Assembly (NCBI GenBank): GCA_947474275.1
Contig: CANJHY010000002.1
Location: 1 to 64,000, forward strand
DNA: 64,000 nt
Reading direction: 5' to 3'
Source of the DNA: PALSA-1004 sp947474275
Lineage (GTDB): Bacteria; Pseudomonadota; Gammaproteobacteria; Burkholderiales; SG8-41
The translations under genes and the position numbers were made by a program. Within the stretch, counting starts at the first letter, position 1, and the number at the start of each line of letters is the position of its first letter. This document shows, in pieces, positions 17,301 to 25,460 of this stretch. The notes beneath the pieces are model-generated. The model saw only the letters and a list, made by a program, of their open reading frames with translations, had not been told where the DNA came from and did not search any database.

Positions 17301-18020
17301 TCACTTCGTTGAAGTGCGCGCGCCGAGGTATTTTGTGGGAATGCGGGTCTCGACTGCGCGGTTGCGCAATTTTCGCACACGGTAGGCTTTTGCGCGCGGC
17401 CGGTTGCTCACGGCTTTTTGCAGCCGCGTGCCCACGTAGTGCAGCGCAACGCCGTCGTCCGCGGCGATGCCGTCCGTAATCGCTCCGCGCGCGACCAGCC
17501 GCTGAAAGGTAGGGCGGCGCAAAGGCTCGCTGTCGTAATGCGGGCAGTTGGTGCCGGCCAGAAAACCGAGGCAGGGCATGGCGGTCAGAGGTCCCGCGAT
17601 GGAGTCGGTGAGGCCGTGCTCGAACCAGCAGATCGAGCCGGCGCTGGCGCCGCCCAATACGATGCCGGCTTCCCACGCGGCACGCAGATGGCGGTCGAGT
17701 TCCCACTCGCGCCACACCGCGAGCATGCTGCGCGTGTTGCCGCCGCCGACGAATATCGCGTCCTGCTCGAGCACGAACGAAGCGAGGTCGCGCGGCGTGC
17801 GCGCGAACAGTGGCAGATGCGTCGGCCGGCAGGCGAACTGCCCGAACCCGGCGTAGAAGCGCAGGCGCCCCGCGTCGTTATCGCCGTGCGCGGCACCAAT
17901 GAACGCGACCTTGGGCCTGCGCTTGCCGGTTTGCTTGAGGAAGTAATCGACGAGCAGCAGGTTGTCGAGTTCGATTGGCAGCGCCGCGCCGCCGATAGCA
18001 ATGATTTGCCGTTTCTTCAT
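17301..18020 (-). CDS. Peptidase S51 / type 1 glutamine amidotransferase-like protein (dipeptidase E family)
   Basis: 239 residues from ATG 18020, which overlaps the enolase-family stop (ATGA), showing coupling. Starts MKKRQIIAIGGAALP, with VAFIGAAHGDND, then the family hallmark VGGGNTRSMLAVW and the nucleophile elbow VLGGASAGSICWF, in which the serine of GASAGS is the catalytic residue of S51 peptidases. Dipeptidase E and cyanophycinase cleave Asp-linked peptides; the precise substrate here is unknown. A longer in-frame reading to 18230 runs through the enolase gene and is not coding. Confidence 0.85.
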   Translation of the reverse strand: MKKRQIIAIGGAALPIELDNLLLVDYFLKQTGKRRPKVAFIGAAHGDNDAGRLRFYAGFGQFACRPTHLPLFARTPRDLASFVLEQDAIFVGGGNTRSMLAVWREWELDRHLRAAWEAGIVLGGASAGSICWFEHGLTDSIAGPLTAMPCLGFLAGTNCPHYDSEPLRRPTFQRLVARGAITDGIAADDGVALHYVGTRLQKAVSNRPRAKAYRVRKLRNRAVETRIPTKYLGARTSTK

Positions 18021-19177
18021 ACGTAACTCGGCCCTTCGATGACCGGATGTTTCTTGATGAAGTCTTCGTCGACTTCGACGCCGATGCCGGGTTTCTCCAG
18101 CGGTGACACACAACCATCCTTGTTGACGATGTAAGGCGTGGAGGTCAGCGTGTCGCGGAAATGGTTGTTGCGCGACACGTCGCCTTCGAAATAGCCGCCG
18201 TTGTCGATGGCTGCGAGAAAATGAATGCACGCCGCCATGTTGATGCCTGTCATCGAGGTATGCGGGTTGATCTGCAGTTTGTAAGCCGACGCCATGGCAG
18301 CGATGCGCAGCGCTTCGGTGATGCCGCCGGTCTTGGAGAGGTCGGGCTGCAAAATGGTGATCGCACCGTCCTCGATCACGCGGTTGAATTCAAAACGCGT
18401 GTAATGGTTCTCGCCGGCTGCGAGGGGCACGCTGCTGAAAGTCGAGGCGAGCTCGTAGCTACGGTGGTCGTGCGGCGGAAACGGCTCTTCCAGCCAGCCG
18501 ACATTGAGTTCTTCCATCGCCGGCATCACGGCGCGCGCGTCTTCCACGCTGTAGCCGATGTTGGCGTCCGTCAGTATCACGAGATCGTCGCCGAATGCTT
18601 TGCGCACGGCGGCGATGCGTTCGAGATCGCGCTTGGGCGAATCGCCGACGCGCAGTTTCAGTGCTTTATAACCGGCCTCTAGATGCGGCCGCGCTTCGGC
18701 GACGAGCGCCTTGGGGTCCTGGTAGCCGAGCGACACGCCGCCGGCATAGGCACGGATGGGCTTGGTGCTGCCGCCCAGTAATTTGTACAAAGGCCAGCCG
18801 ACCGCTTTGCCGCGAATGTCCCACAGCGCCTGGTCGATGCCGCTCATCGCCAGACAGGTGCCGGCGCCCATGCCGTGGCTCGCGAGTTGTTTATCGTAGA
18901 TTTTTTTCCAGACGCCGACGACATCCGCGGCATTCATGCCGAGCACGAGCTGACGCAATGTCGTGTTGACGAGATGCGCGACCGTGCCCGGCGCGCGGCC
19001 ATGATGTGATTCGCCAAAGCCAATGACGCCGCCTGCCGTTGTCACTTTGACGATGACAGCGTCGCGCTTGACGACGCGCCCGACGCCGAGGCTGATGCTG
19101 TCCTCGGGCTTGACCGGGAAAGAAGTCGGGAACGCCTCAATGGCGATGATTTTCAGATCGGGGTCACGCACTGTCAC
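18017..19177 (-). CDS. Mandelate racemase/muconate lactonizing enzyme family protein (enolase superfamily)
   Basis: 386 residues from GTG 19177, which has GAAGG six bases upstream; no ATG fits. N-terminal capping domain, then the barrel: GIDQALWDIRGKAVGWPLY, a Lys-x-Arg pair KALKLRVGD, metal ligands Asp in ILTDANIGYS, Glu in GWLEEPFPPHD and Glu in AAGENHYTRFEF, an Asp in LQPDLSKTGG and His in INPHTSMTG. The His-Asp pair places it with the mandelate racemase subgroup, which dehydrates or racemises sugar acids and related hydroxyacids. The open frame upstream to 19612 lacks homologous sequence. Divergent from the third Bug gene. Confidence 0.88.
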   Translation of the reverse strand: MTVRDPDLKIIAIEAFPTSFPVKPEDSISLGVGRVVKRDAVIVKVTTAGGVIGFGESHHGRAPGTVAHLVNTTLRQLVLGMNAADVVGVWKKIYDKQLASHGMGAGTCLAMSGIDQALWDIRGKAVGWPLYKLLGGSTKPIRAYAGGVSLGYQDPKALVAEARPHLEAGYKALKLRVGDSPKRDLERIAAVRKAFGDDLVILTDANIGYSVEDARAVMPAMEELNVGWLEEPFPPHDHRSYELASTFSSVPLAAGENHYTRFEFNRVIEDGAITILQPDLSKTGGITEALRIAAMASAYKLQINPHTSMTGINMAACIHFLAAIDNGGYFEGDVSRNNHFRDTLTSTPYIVNKDGCVSPLEKPGIGVEVDEDFIKKHPVIEGPSYV

Positions 19178-19346
19178 TGATTGCCTTCGCGGCGGATGGT
19201 CCAGCGCGCATTCTATATGACAGCGGCAATGACGGCGCTCATGGCGGTGGGCTTGTTGTCGTGGTGCTAAACTCCCGCGAAAGCCGCGAAGTGCCTGCGG
19301 TTGTCCAACGCAATGCGCTCGCGCAGCGCTCCGAGGAGAGTCGCAT

Positions 19347-20315
19347 ATGAACCGTCGCAATAGTGTATTGCTCACCGTACTTGCCCTGCTGGCCGCTTCC
19401 CACGCGACCGCGCAAACCTGGGCGCCGGCCAAGCCGATCAAGATCCTCGTCGGCTCGCCACCCGGGGGCAGCAACGACATCATGGCGCGCGCCATCGGGC
19501 AGCGCCTGAGCGAGGTGCTGGGCCAGCCGGTGCTGGTGGACAACCGTCCGGGCGCGAGCCAGATGCTCGCTGCGGACCTGATGTCGAAATCGGCGCCCGA
19601 CGGCAGCACCATTTATATTTCTTCCAGCACGTACACCACGACAGTAGCTCTGCAGCCCAAGCAGCAGTTCGATCCCGTCAACGACGTTACCGGCGTGGCG
19701 CTGCTCGGCAACGGTCCGCTGGTTTTGGTGGTGCATCCTTCGGTGCCCGCGAAGACTGCCAAAGATCTTATCGCCATCGCGCGCGCGCGGCCGGGCGAGT
19801 TGAATTACACCTCGTCCGGTGTCGGCGGCATCAACCACATGGGAACGGAAGTGTTCGCATCGATGGCGAAAATCAAGATGGTGCACGTGCCGCACAAGGG
19901 CATGTCGCCCGCGCTCACCGACCTCATGGCGGGACAGGTGCAGGTCCTGCTGGTCAGCGCTGCTTCCGTGGAAGCGCAGATTAAAAGCAGCCGCTTGCGC
20001 GCCATCGGCATGAGTACCGCGAAGCGCTCCTCGTTCGCGCCCAACCTGCCGACCATCGCGGAAAGCGGGCTGCCCGGCTACGACGTCTCGCTGTGGTGGG
20101 GAATTTTCGCGCCGGTTAAAACCCCGCGGCCGGTGATCGAACGATTGAACGCCGAGATCAACAAAATTCTCGTCACCGAAGAAATCAAAAAGCGCTTCGC
20201 GGATTTCGGGGCCGAACCGACGCCCGCGAGTCCGGAAGCGTTCACCGCAATGTTCAAGTCCGAAATCGTGAAGTGGAGCAAGGTCGTCAAAGAGTCCGGC
20301 ATCAAGGCGGAATGA
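19347..20315 (+). CDS. Bug-family (TctC-like) periplasmic solute-binding protein 3
   Basis: 322 residues with signal peptide (NSVLLTVLALLAASHATA, cleavage before QTWA). Motifs: AKPIKILVGSPPGGSNDIMAR, LVDNRPGASQMLAADLMSK, APDGSTIYIS, VHVPHKGMSPALTDLMAG and FAPVKTPRPVIERLN. CGAGGAGAG precedes the ATG. The ligand loop has PGGSND in place of the PGGITD type seen in the second copy, so specificity may differ. Divergent from the enolase-superfamily gene with 169 bases between, a typical layout for a shared regulatory region, although no regulator gene lies next to it. Confidence 0.9.
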   Translation: MNRRNSVLLTVLALLAASHATAQTWAPAKPIKILVGSPPGGSNDIMARAIGQRLSEVLGQPVLVDNRPGASQMLAADLMSKSAPDGSTIYISSSTYTTTVALQPKQQFDPVNDVTGVALLGNGPLVLVVHPSVPAKTAKDLIAIARARPGELNYTSSGVGGINHMGTEVFASMAKIKMVHVPHKGMSPALTDLMAGQVQVLLVSAASVEAQIKSSRLRAIGMSTAKRSSFAPNLPTIAESGLPGYDVSLWWGIFAPVKTPRPVIERLNAEINKILVTEEIKKRFADFGAEPTPASPEAFTAMFKSEIVKWSKVVKESGIKAE

Positions 20316-20398
20316 CGGTGGGTATTTTCAGCCGGTGCGCGCCTTCGCTTCACCTGGAAGGCTGGCTGGCAGGGGGGCTGTCTGTAAAGATAATCGTA

Positions 20399-20593
20399 TT
20401 ACTTGGTTAGAATCAATTTACCTTTGCTGGTCTGGCGCAGCGAGTAGATTTCGCCCGCATGCTCGATCAGCACTTCGCGCTGGCTGCCGAATAGCTCGTC
20501 ACTGCGGATTTGCCGGCGTTGCGCCTGGTTGCCGGCGGCAATCACGGGCGTGCCCGTTTGTTCCACCGCGGTTATGGGGGTTGCAGGTTTCAA
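20399..20593 (-). CDS. hemP: Hemin uptake protein HemP
   Basis: 64 residues. The C-terminal core SDELFGSQREVLIEHAGEIY followed by LRQTSKGKLILTK is the HemP family signature, a small protein encoded in Fur-controlled haem uptake loci and, in some betaproteobacteria, an activator of haem-receptor genes. The apparent start is TTG at 20593, overlapping the TGA of the preceding gene (TTGA), which indicates coupling; no ATG is available in frame. The Fur box at 21065-21083 upstream of the two-gene unit supports iron regulation. The stop is at 20399; no haem receptor or ABC transporter gene is in the window. Confidence 0.87.
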   Translation of the reverse strand: MKPATPITAVEQTGTPVIAAGNQAQRRQIRSDELFGSQREVLIEHAGEIYSLRQTSKGKLILTK

Positions 20594-20964
20594 TCGCGCG
20601 ATGTCCCGGTCCTGGCCTGGCTATTAAATGCGGAGATCGCCAGCCAGGCGGCGGGAATGAGGACCAGCGCGATCGAATAAATCTGCGCGTAAACGCCCTC
20701 GGCATACGCTTCGGTCGCCTCGTTCCAGTATTCGTTGTCGATCGGCAACGCATGGGCTTCCGTGAGTTCATGGAAGCTGTACAGCAGCAGTTGCAGCGCA
20801 AACAACAACAGGAAAATCGACGTGACCTGAAAAAATAGTGCGAGGTTCACGCGGTGGCCGTAACGCGACCATGCCCAGGCCAGCAGGACGGTAATCGCCG
20901 CGCCCGCAAGGCGATTACGCGAGTTGGTGTCGCCCCAGGCCTGAATTCTTCCGGTTAATTCCAT
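20590..20964 (-). CDS. Three-helix membrane protein resembling the C-terminal part of FTR1 iron permeases
   Basis: 124 residues with hydrophobic segments near 19-34, 42-62 and 97-112. The middle one and its flank, LALFFQVTSIFLLLFALQLL then YSFHELTEAHALP, resemble the helix and HEL(T/V)EA-type motif found near the C-terminus of FTR1/EfeU-type permeases, but the REGLE helices needed for transport are missing. It is therefore a stand-alone module or a relic rather than a full permease. It overlaps hemP and sits behind a perfect Fur palindrome, so a part in iron or haem uptake is likely. The FTR1 relation is from memory of family motifs and needs a profile search. Confidence 0.6.
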   Translation of the reverse strand: MELTGRIQAWGDTNSRNRLAGAAITVLLAWAWSRYGHRVNLALFFQVTSIFLLLFALQLLLYSFHELTEAHALPIDNEYWNEATEAYAEGVYAQIYSIALVLIPAAWLAISAFNSQARTGTSRD

Positions 20965-21058
20965 TGCTTCGGTTGTGTAATTTTTAAATTAAATCAATAG
21001 CTTGTTTTAAAGTCCCGCGCCACATCAAAACCTGGGGTCGACGCTTGACGGAACTATA

Positions 21059-21087
21059 AATATAAATGCGAATAATTCGCATTGCAA
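21059..21087 (-). promoter_or_regulatory. Fur box inside the promoter of the FTR1-like/hemP unit
   Basis: 21065-21083 is a perfect 19-base palindrome, AATGCGAATAATTCGCATT, matching the pattern of Fur boxes. On the minus strand it fills the spacer of TTGCAA (21087-21082) and TATATT (21064-21059) almost exactly, with 17 bases between them, so Fur-Fe would block polymerase binding. Confidence 0.8.
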
Positions 21088-21138
21088 TAAAATATTTGGA
21101 TCGAATCCTTGCAAATGGGCGGGACCTTGTCGCGGGTA

Positions 21139-22125
21139 TTACTGCTTCGCCGGCGCAGACCTGAATGCAACGCACGGGTCCGGCCGCTCCCATCGCGGAG
21201 TGAACCATACAAAGTCGAATGGCAATACTCCCGCCGTGGCGGTTTTGAGGTAGTCCCGCGGTTCGCCGGCGCCGGCTTCCACTTCCAGAATGCCCACCGC
21301 GCATACCGTTACACCAGACACCGCAGCTTGCAGATAAAGCGGCACAGCGAGGTCGCGCCGCACGTGCCCGTTGCCCGCAATCAGCACCGCGCCATCACTG
21401 CCTGCATGTAGCAAAGACCTCGCGAGCGTCGCGTCGCGGGCGCGTTGTGCGGCGGTCATGGCCGGGACCATGGATTCAGGCAACGCACGGCAGTGGCCTT
21501 CTATGATGATGTCGCGCAGCACCTGTTCCTTTGCGCCCGACCACGCGGCATCGAGATGCAACGCCGCAATGCGTTCCGGCGTCAGCGCGGCCAACCCGAG
21601 TTTGACGATTTGTCCCGCGTCCGCGCGCGAGAGATTCGCCGCGCGCAGCGGCATGCCGAAACGCAATGCTGTTTCTATCAGCGGACGGTAATAGTCCCAG
21701 GTCCATCCTTTGCGGTTGAAATTTACTGCGTCCGCGACGGCTTCAGCGTCGATTTTTCCCTGCTGCTGACGTTGCTGCAGTGCTGCGTCATGTTCGAGGT
21801 CGAATTGCTCGAGCGCGACAACCGGTTTCAAGGCGCCGGCACCCATGGCCGTCAGCAGGTCCGCCTGTATCGCGTGGTGGTCGGGGTTGTCGTGTACCTC
21901 TCCCAGCAACCGGAAGTATGCCTGCCTGAGGCTGCCGATGAGTTCATCCGGGGACACGAAACGTCCTGCGACTGCATGCCAGATTCTTCCAGCGAGGGGA
22001 TGGTCGCGCAGCAAGGTGGATCGCCAGCGCTTGTCCGGTGCCATCGCGGAGCGCACGCCGGCGGGCGCCAGCAGCGCAGCGAGCGCGGTCCAGCCTAACG
22101 CGCGCAGCGCAAATCTTCGATGCAT
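21139..22125 (-). CDS. ChaN family (DUF399) haem-binding-type protein
   Basis: 328 residues with an N-terminal hydrophobic signal (ALRALGWTALAALLAPAG) without a lipobox cysteine, so exported but perhaps not lipidated. The family core is AYFRLLGEVHDNPDHHAIQ, VVALEQFDLEHD, VNFNRKGWTWDYYRPLI, IEGHCRALPESM and LIAGNGHVRRDLAVP, with the GEVHDNPDHH and AGNGHVR motifs intact. In Campylobacter jejuni ChaN binds haem as an iron-regulated surface lipoprotein. Here it lies just upstream of the Fur-controlled hemP unit on the same strand, which fits a haem/iron role. No Fur box was found upstream of ChaN itself. Confidence 0.85.
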   Translation of the reverse strand: MHRRFALRALGWTALAALLAPAGVRSAMAPDKRWRSTLLRDHPLAGRIWHAVAGRFVSPDELIGSLRQAYFRLLGEVHDNPDHHAIQADLLTAMGAGALKPVVALEQFDLEHDAALQQRQQQGKIDAEAVADAVNFNRKGWTWDYYRPLIETALRFGMPLRAANLSRADAGQIVKLGLAALTPERIAALHLDAAWSGAKEQVLRDIIIEGHCRALPESMVPAMTAAQRARDATLARSLLHAGSDGAVLIAGNGHVRRDLAVPLYLQAAVSGVTVCAVGILEVEAGAGEPRDYLKTATAGVLPFDFVWFTPRWERPDPCVAFRSAPAKQ

Positions 22126-22156
22126 CGGGGAAGTATCACTGGAACCGCTTTGGGAC

Positions 22157-22240
22157 TTACGTGCCCAGCCGTTTTTTGACTGCCGCCAGCAGCTCGCTGC
22201 GCAAAAACGGTTTGGTCAGGAAGTCTTCGTCGAGGCGCGC
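22157..22240 (-). pseudogene. C-terminal stub of a response-regulator receiver domain
   Basis: The last 27 codons before the stop read LDEDFLTKPFLRSELLAAVK plus KRLGT, exactly the end of a receiver domain, including the invariant Lys of the KPF motif and helix 5. Upstream in the same frame (to 22354) the translation is low-complexity and basic, with no phospho-acceptor Asp. So the rest of the gene has been lost. It lies between ChaN and birA; the remaining bases of 22241-22402 hold only the birA promoter region. Confidence 0.6.
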
Positions 22241-22391
22241 GACGCGGCACACCGCAGGCAGCGCGGCAACGCTTGCAGCGGAACGCCGCGGCCTGGCGGT
22301 CGCGGACGGCCGTTTGCGGGCCGGCTTTGCTGTGCGCTGCGGATGCGTGGCCAAAACGGGGATTCCTGTGCGGTGGATTTATCGACTATTC

Positions 22392-22397
22392 TATACG
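22392..22397 (+). promoter_or_regulatory. Possible -10 box (TATACG) of leaderless birA
   Basis: TATACG ends five bases before ATG 22403, with no ribosome-binding site between. A start point at the ATG is implied but the box is imperfect and no -35 was found. Confidence 0.3.
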
Positions 22398-22402
22398 ACC
22401 CC

Positions 22403-23380
22403 ATGAATGCGTTGACCTTTCAGGCATTGCGTATGCTCGCCGACGGCGAATTCCGTTCCGGCGAGACGATGGCGCGCGTCCTCGGCGTCTCGCGCGCCAG
22501 CGTGTGGAACGCGCTGCACGCGCTCGACGCTTCAGGCATCGAGGTATTCAAGGTGCGCGGCCGCGGCTATCGCCTGGCGGAGCCGTTGTCGCTGCTGGCG
22601 GCGGATGCCGTCCTATCCGCGCTGGGCGCGTCGGCGCCGCGGTTTGCCGTCGAGGTGGTCGACAGCGTCGAATCGACCAACAGCCTGCTGATGGGCCGCG
22701 CAGCGGCGGGTGCCGCCAGCGGTACCGTGATCGCCGCCGAGTGGCAGACGCAGGGGCGCGGCCGGCGTGGCCGCGCGTGGCATGCGCTGCCCGGTGCTGC
22801 GCTCACGTTCTCCGTGCTGTGGCGATTCGAGCAGGGCGCTGGAGCATTGGCGGGCTTGAGCCTGGCCGTCGGCCTGGCCGTGACGCGCGCGCTCGCGCAG
22901 TGCGGCATGCGCGAGGCGGGTTTGAAATGGCCCAACGATGTGTTGTGGCGCGGCCGCAAGCTCGCCGGTATTCTCATTGAAATGCAGGGCGACATGCTGG
23001 GACCGAGCGCGGCCGTGATCGGCATCGGGCTGAACTGCCGCATGCCGGCGGCATTGCTCGACCGCATCGACCAGCCGGCGGTCGATGTCGCTACTGCCTG
23101 CGGCACGCCGCCTGAGCGCAACCGTTTGCTCGCCGGGTTGCTGACCGAACTCGATACCATATTGACGGAATTTTCCCGTGAGGGTTTCGCATCATTTCGC
23201 GATGAATGGCAGGCGTGTCACGTGTTCCAGGGCAAGCCGGTCAAAATCGCGCTGCCCGATGGCGGCATCGTCAATGGCACCGCCGAAGGAGTGGCGGAAA
23301 ACGGCGCGCTGTTGCTTGCCACGCAGTCCGGGCAATTACGCTTTCACAGCGGCGAAGTCAGCCTGCGGGCGGCAGCATGA
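22403..23380 (+). CDS. birA: Bifunctional biotin-[acetyl-CoA-carboxylase] ligase / biotin operon repressor
   Basis: 325 residues. N-terminal winged helix (1-60; ETMARVLGVSRASVWNALHA) for DNA binding, catalytic domain with VDSVESTNSLLM, the biotinyl-AMP loop TQGRGRRGRAWHA, LKWPNDVLWRGRKLAGILIE, and a C-terminal SH3-like domain. It makes biotinyl-AMP and attaches biotin to carboxylase carrier protein, and as holo-protein may repress biotin genes. The open frame runs upstream to 21845, but ATG 22403 is the first residue with homology. It overlaps coaX by ATGA, an arrangement common in betaproteobacteria. Confidence 0.94.
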   Translation: MNALTFQALRMLADGEFRSGETMARVLGVSRASVWNALHALDASGIEVFKVRGRGYRLAEPLSLLAADAVLSALGASAPRFAVEVVDSVESTNSLLMGRAAAGAASGTVIAAEWQTQGRGRRGRAWHALPGAALTFSVLWRFEQGAGALAGLSLAVGLAVTRALAQCGMREAGLKWPNDVLWRGRKLAGILIEMQGDMLGPSAAVIGIGLNCRMPAALLDRIDQPAVDVATACGTPPERNRLLAGLLTELDTILTEFSREGFASFRDEWQACHVFQGKPVKIALPDGGIVNGTAEGVAENGALLLATQSGQLRFHSGEVSLRAAA

Positions 23381-24150
23381 AGGCGCCACGTACGCGGAGC
23401 AAAGCCGGGCGCACGGTGCTGGCGATAGACGCCGGCAATACGCGCATCAAATGGGGCGTCCACGATGGCGCGCGCTGGCAGGTGCAGGCGTCGCTCGAAA
23501 CCGCGCGCGCCGGCAAACTGAAAGCCGCGCTCGCCCGCATCGACACGCCGCAAGTCATCGTGGTATCAAACGTCGCCGGCGCAGCGTTGCGAGAAAAATT
23601 GTTGCGTGCGTTGCCGGCGAAGCCCGCGCCGCGCTGGATCAAAAGCGAACGCGTGCAATGCGGTGTCCGGAGCAGCTATGCCACGCCGGGGCAACTCGGT
23701 TGCGATCGCTGGGCGGCGCTGATCGGGGCCTACCGGCTGTTCGGCGCGGCGTCCATCGTGGTTAATGCCGGTACCGCTCTGACGGTCGATGCGTTGACTG
23801 CGGACGGCGTATTCGCGGGCGGCATGATCGTTCCCGGCACGGATTTGATGCGCAAGGCGCTGGCAGCCAATACCGCGGCGTTGAAGCTGCGGCCCGGCGG
23901 GTTCAGTTTTTTTCCCGACGCGACCGGCGACGCCATCATGAGCGGCGCGATCAACGCGGCGTGCGGGGCGGTCGAGCGCATGGCGCGGTTTCTCGAGGAG
24001 GCCGGCCAGGCCCACCCGTTGTGCGTGCTGTCGGGCGGCGGGGCGGCTTTGCTGGCGCCCCACCTTAGCCTTGAAGTCAAGGTAGTGGATAATCTGGTAC
24101 TCGAAGGATTGCTGACGATTGCCGATGACGAGACCAAGCGGGCGACCTGA
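23377..24150 (+). CDS. coaX: Type III pantothenate kinase
   Basis: Phosphorylates pantothenate, the first step of coenzyme A synthesis; feedback-insensitive type. 257 residues of the ASKHA fold: VLAIDAGNTRIKWGV (phosphate loop 1), YATPGQLGCDRWAALIGAY, VVNAGTALTVDAL with the catalytic Asp, AGGMIVPGTDLMRKAL and LSGGGAALLAPHL. ATG 23377 overlaps the birA stop, so it is translationally coupled; an open frame extends back to 23206 inside birA but is not coding. coaE, the last CoA step, lies at 61406-62029. Confidence 0.93.
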   Translation: MKAPRTRSKAGRTVLAIDAGNTRIKWGVHDGARWQVQASLETARAGKLKAALARIDTPQVIVVSNVAGAALREKLLRALPAKPAPRWIKSERVQCGVRSSYATPGQLGCDRWAALIGAYRLFGAASIVVNAGTALTVDALTADGVFAGGMIVPGTDLMRKALAANTAALKLRPGGFSFFPDATGDAIMSGAINAACGAVERMARFLEEAGQAHPLCVLSGGGAALLAPHLSLEVKVVDNLVLEGLLTIADDETKRAT

Positions 24151-24173
24151 CGTGCGGACGTGATGCATACACC

Positions 24174-24836
24174 ATGAGACTGCTGTTTTTGATTTTTTTG
24201 CTGCTCAATGCCGCGGCGTTCGGCTACATCCGTTTTGCGGAAAGCCGCACCGGCGCTGCTAACCAGATAGCGCTGCTGCAGATCGCGCCGGACAAGATGA
24301 AATTGCTGAAACCCGGCGCGCCGCGGCCCGAGCGCAAGGACGCGGCAAGTCCGCAGCCGGGGCTGGTCTGTCTCGAATGGGGCGCTTTTGCCGCCTATGA
24401 GACGGTGAAAGCGACAGCGGCGCTCGAAAAATTTGCGTTAGGCGACAAGGTCGCACAACGCGACGCGGGCGACAGCTACTGGGTGTACATTCCGCCGCTG
24501 AAGACCCAGGCCGATGCCGACAAGAAGGCGGGCGAATTAAAGGCGCACAGCGTCACCGATTTTTACGTAGTGCAGGACAATGAGCAGTGGCGATTTGCCG
24601 TTTCGCTCGGCATGTTCAAGACCGAAGAGGCCGCCAACAATTACCTCGTTCAGTTGCGGCAAAAAGGCGTGCGCTCGGCGGTCGCCGGCCCGCGCGGGGC
24701 GAAAACCAGCATGTTCGTGATTCGCGACCCCGGCGACGCGGTGGCCGCGAAAATCGCCGCGCTCAAGGCGGAGTTTCCCAACGCGCAGTTGAAGGCGACC
24801 ACCTGCGCCGACGCGCAGCAGGCCGCAAAAAGTTAA
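24174..24836 (+). CDS. SPOR-domain membrane protein
   Basis: 220 residues. Residues 1-18 form a signal anchor (MRLLFLIFLLLNAAAFGYI). After a linker, two alpha/beta halves typical of SPOR (sporulation-related repeat) follow, with CLEWGAFAAYETVKATAALE, DSYWVYIPPLKTQADADKKA and DNEQWRFAVSLGMFKTEEAA then NNYLVQLRQKGV. SPOR domains bind denuded glycan strands at division sites. It follows coaX by 23 bases and probably belongs to the birA-coaX mRNA. Its stop overlaps that of the convergent hldE gene (24833-24836). Confidence 0.8.
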   Translation: MRLLFLIFLLLNAAAFGYIRFAESRTGAANQIALLQIAPDKMKLLKPGAPRPERKDAASPQPGLVCLEWGAFAAYETVKATAALEKFALGDKVAQRDAGDSYWVYIPPLKTQADADKKAGELKAHSVTDFYVVQDNEQWRFAVSLGMFKTEEAANNYLVQLRQKGVRSAVAGPRGAKTSMFVIRDPGDAVAAKIAALKAEFPNAQLKATTCADAQQAAKS

Positions 24837-25318
24837 AGTCCGCGGATTTTTTTGAGCGTTTCGGTGGTCGATCGTTCGTGTATGAACGGTATCGAATGCA
24901 CGGCGCCATGCCAGTTTTTGACTTCGGCCGCGCCGACGATTTTGTCCGCCGCCCAATCGCCGCCTTTGACCAGCACGTCGGGTTTGGTCAGCTTGATCAG
25001 CGCGAGCGGCGTGTCGTCGTCGAACCAGGTGACGACGCTCACGGCCTCGAGCGCGGCAAGTACCGCCATGCGGTCGGCGAGCGCATTGATCGGGCGGTCC
25101 GGCCCTTTGCCCAGGCGCTGCACCGACGCATCGCTGTTGACGGCAACCAGCAGACTCGCGCCGAGAGCGCGCGCCTGCGCGAGATAGCTCGCGTGTCCGC
25201 GGTGCAGGATGTCGAATACGCCGTTGGTAAACACCAGCGGCCGCGCCAGTTGCGCGATGCGCGCGGTCAGTTCCGCAGGCGCGCAGACCTTGGATTCAAA
25301 GGCGGGGACAGGATGCAT
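24833..25318 (-). CDS. hldE: D-glycero-beta-D-manno-heptose 1-phosphate adenylyltransferase (RfaE2/HldE C-terminal type)
   Basis: 161 residues from ATG 25318; a start at 25369 adds only a weak leader. Nucleotidyltransferase motifs VFTNGVFDILHRGHASYL (HxGH), VAVNSDASVQRLGKGPDRPI and the ISSTTE-like ERSTTETLKKI. It activates heptose-1-phosphate with ATP to ADP-heptose for LPS inner core. Only the adenylyltransferase half of E. coli HldE is present, as usual in betaproteobacteria, where the kinase (rfaE1) is separate. gmhA, an earlier step, lies at 27054. Confidence 0.9.
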   Translation of the reverse strand: MHPVPAFESKVCAPAELTARIAQLARPLVFTNGVFDILHRGHASYLAQARALGASLLVAVNSDASVQRLGKGPDRPINALADRMAVLAALEAVSVVTWFDDDTPLALIKLTKPDVLVKGGDWAADKIVGAAEVKNWHGAVHSIPFIHERSTTETLKKIRGL

Positions 25319-25460
25319 GTCACAAGTGTAACTCGCCGCCGCTGCCGCGCCAAACCCGCTTATCCTCATGCTGCCAATTGCAATGTGTGGAAGCGCACCG
25401 ACTGCCGCGGCGAGCGTCGTTTACGCTCGGTGGCGTGACAGTGAAAGCAAGGCGGGCGAC

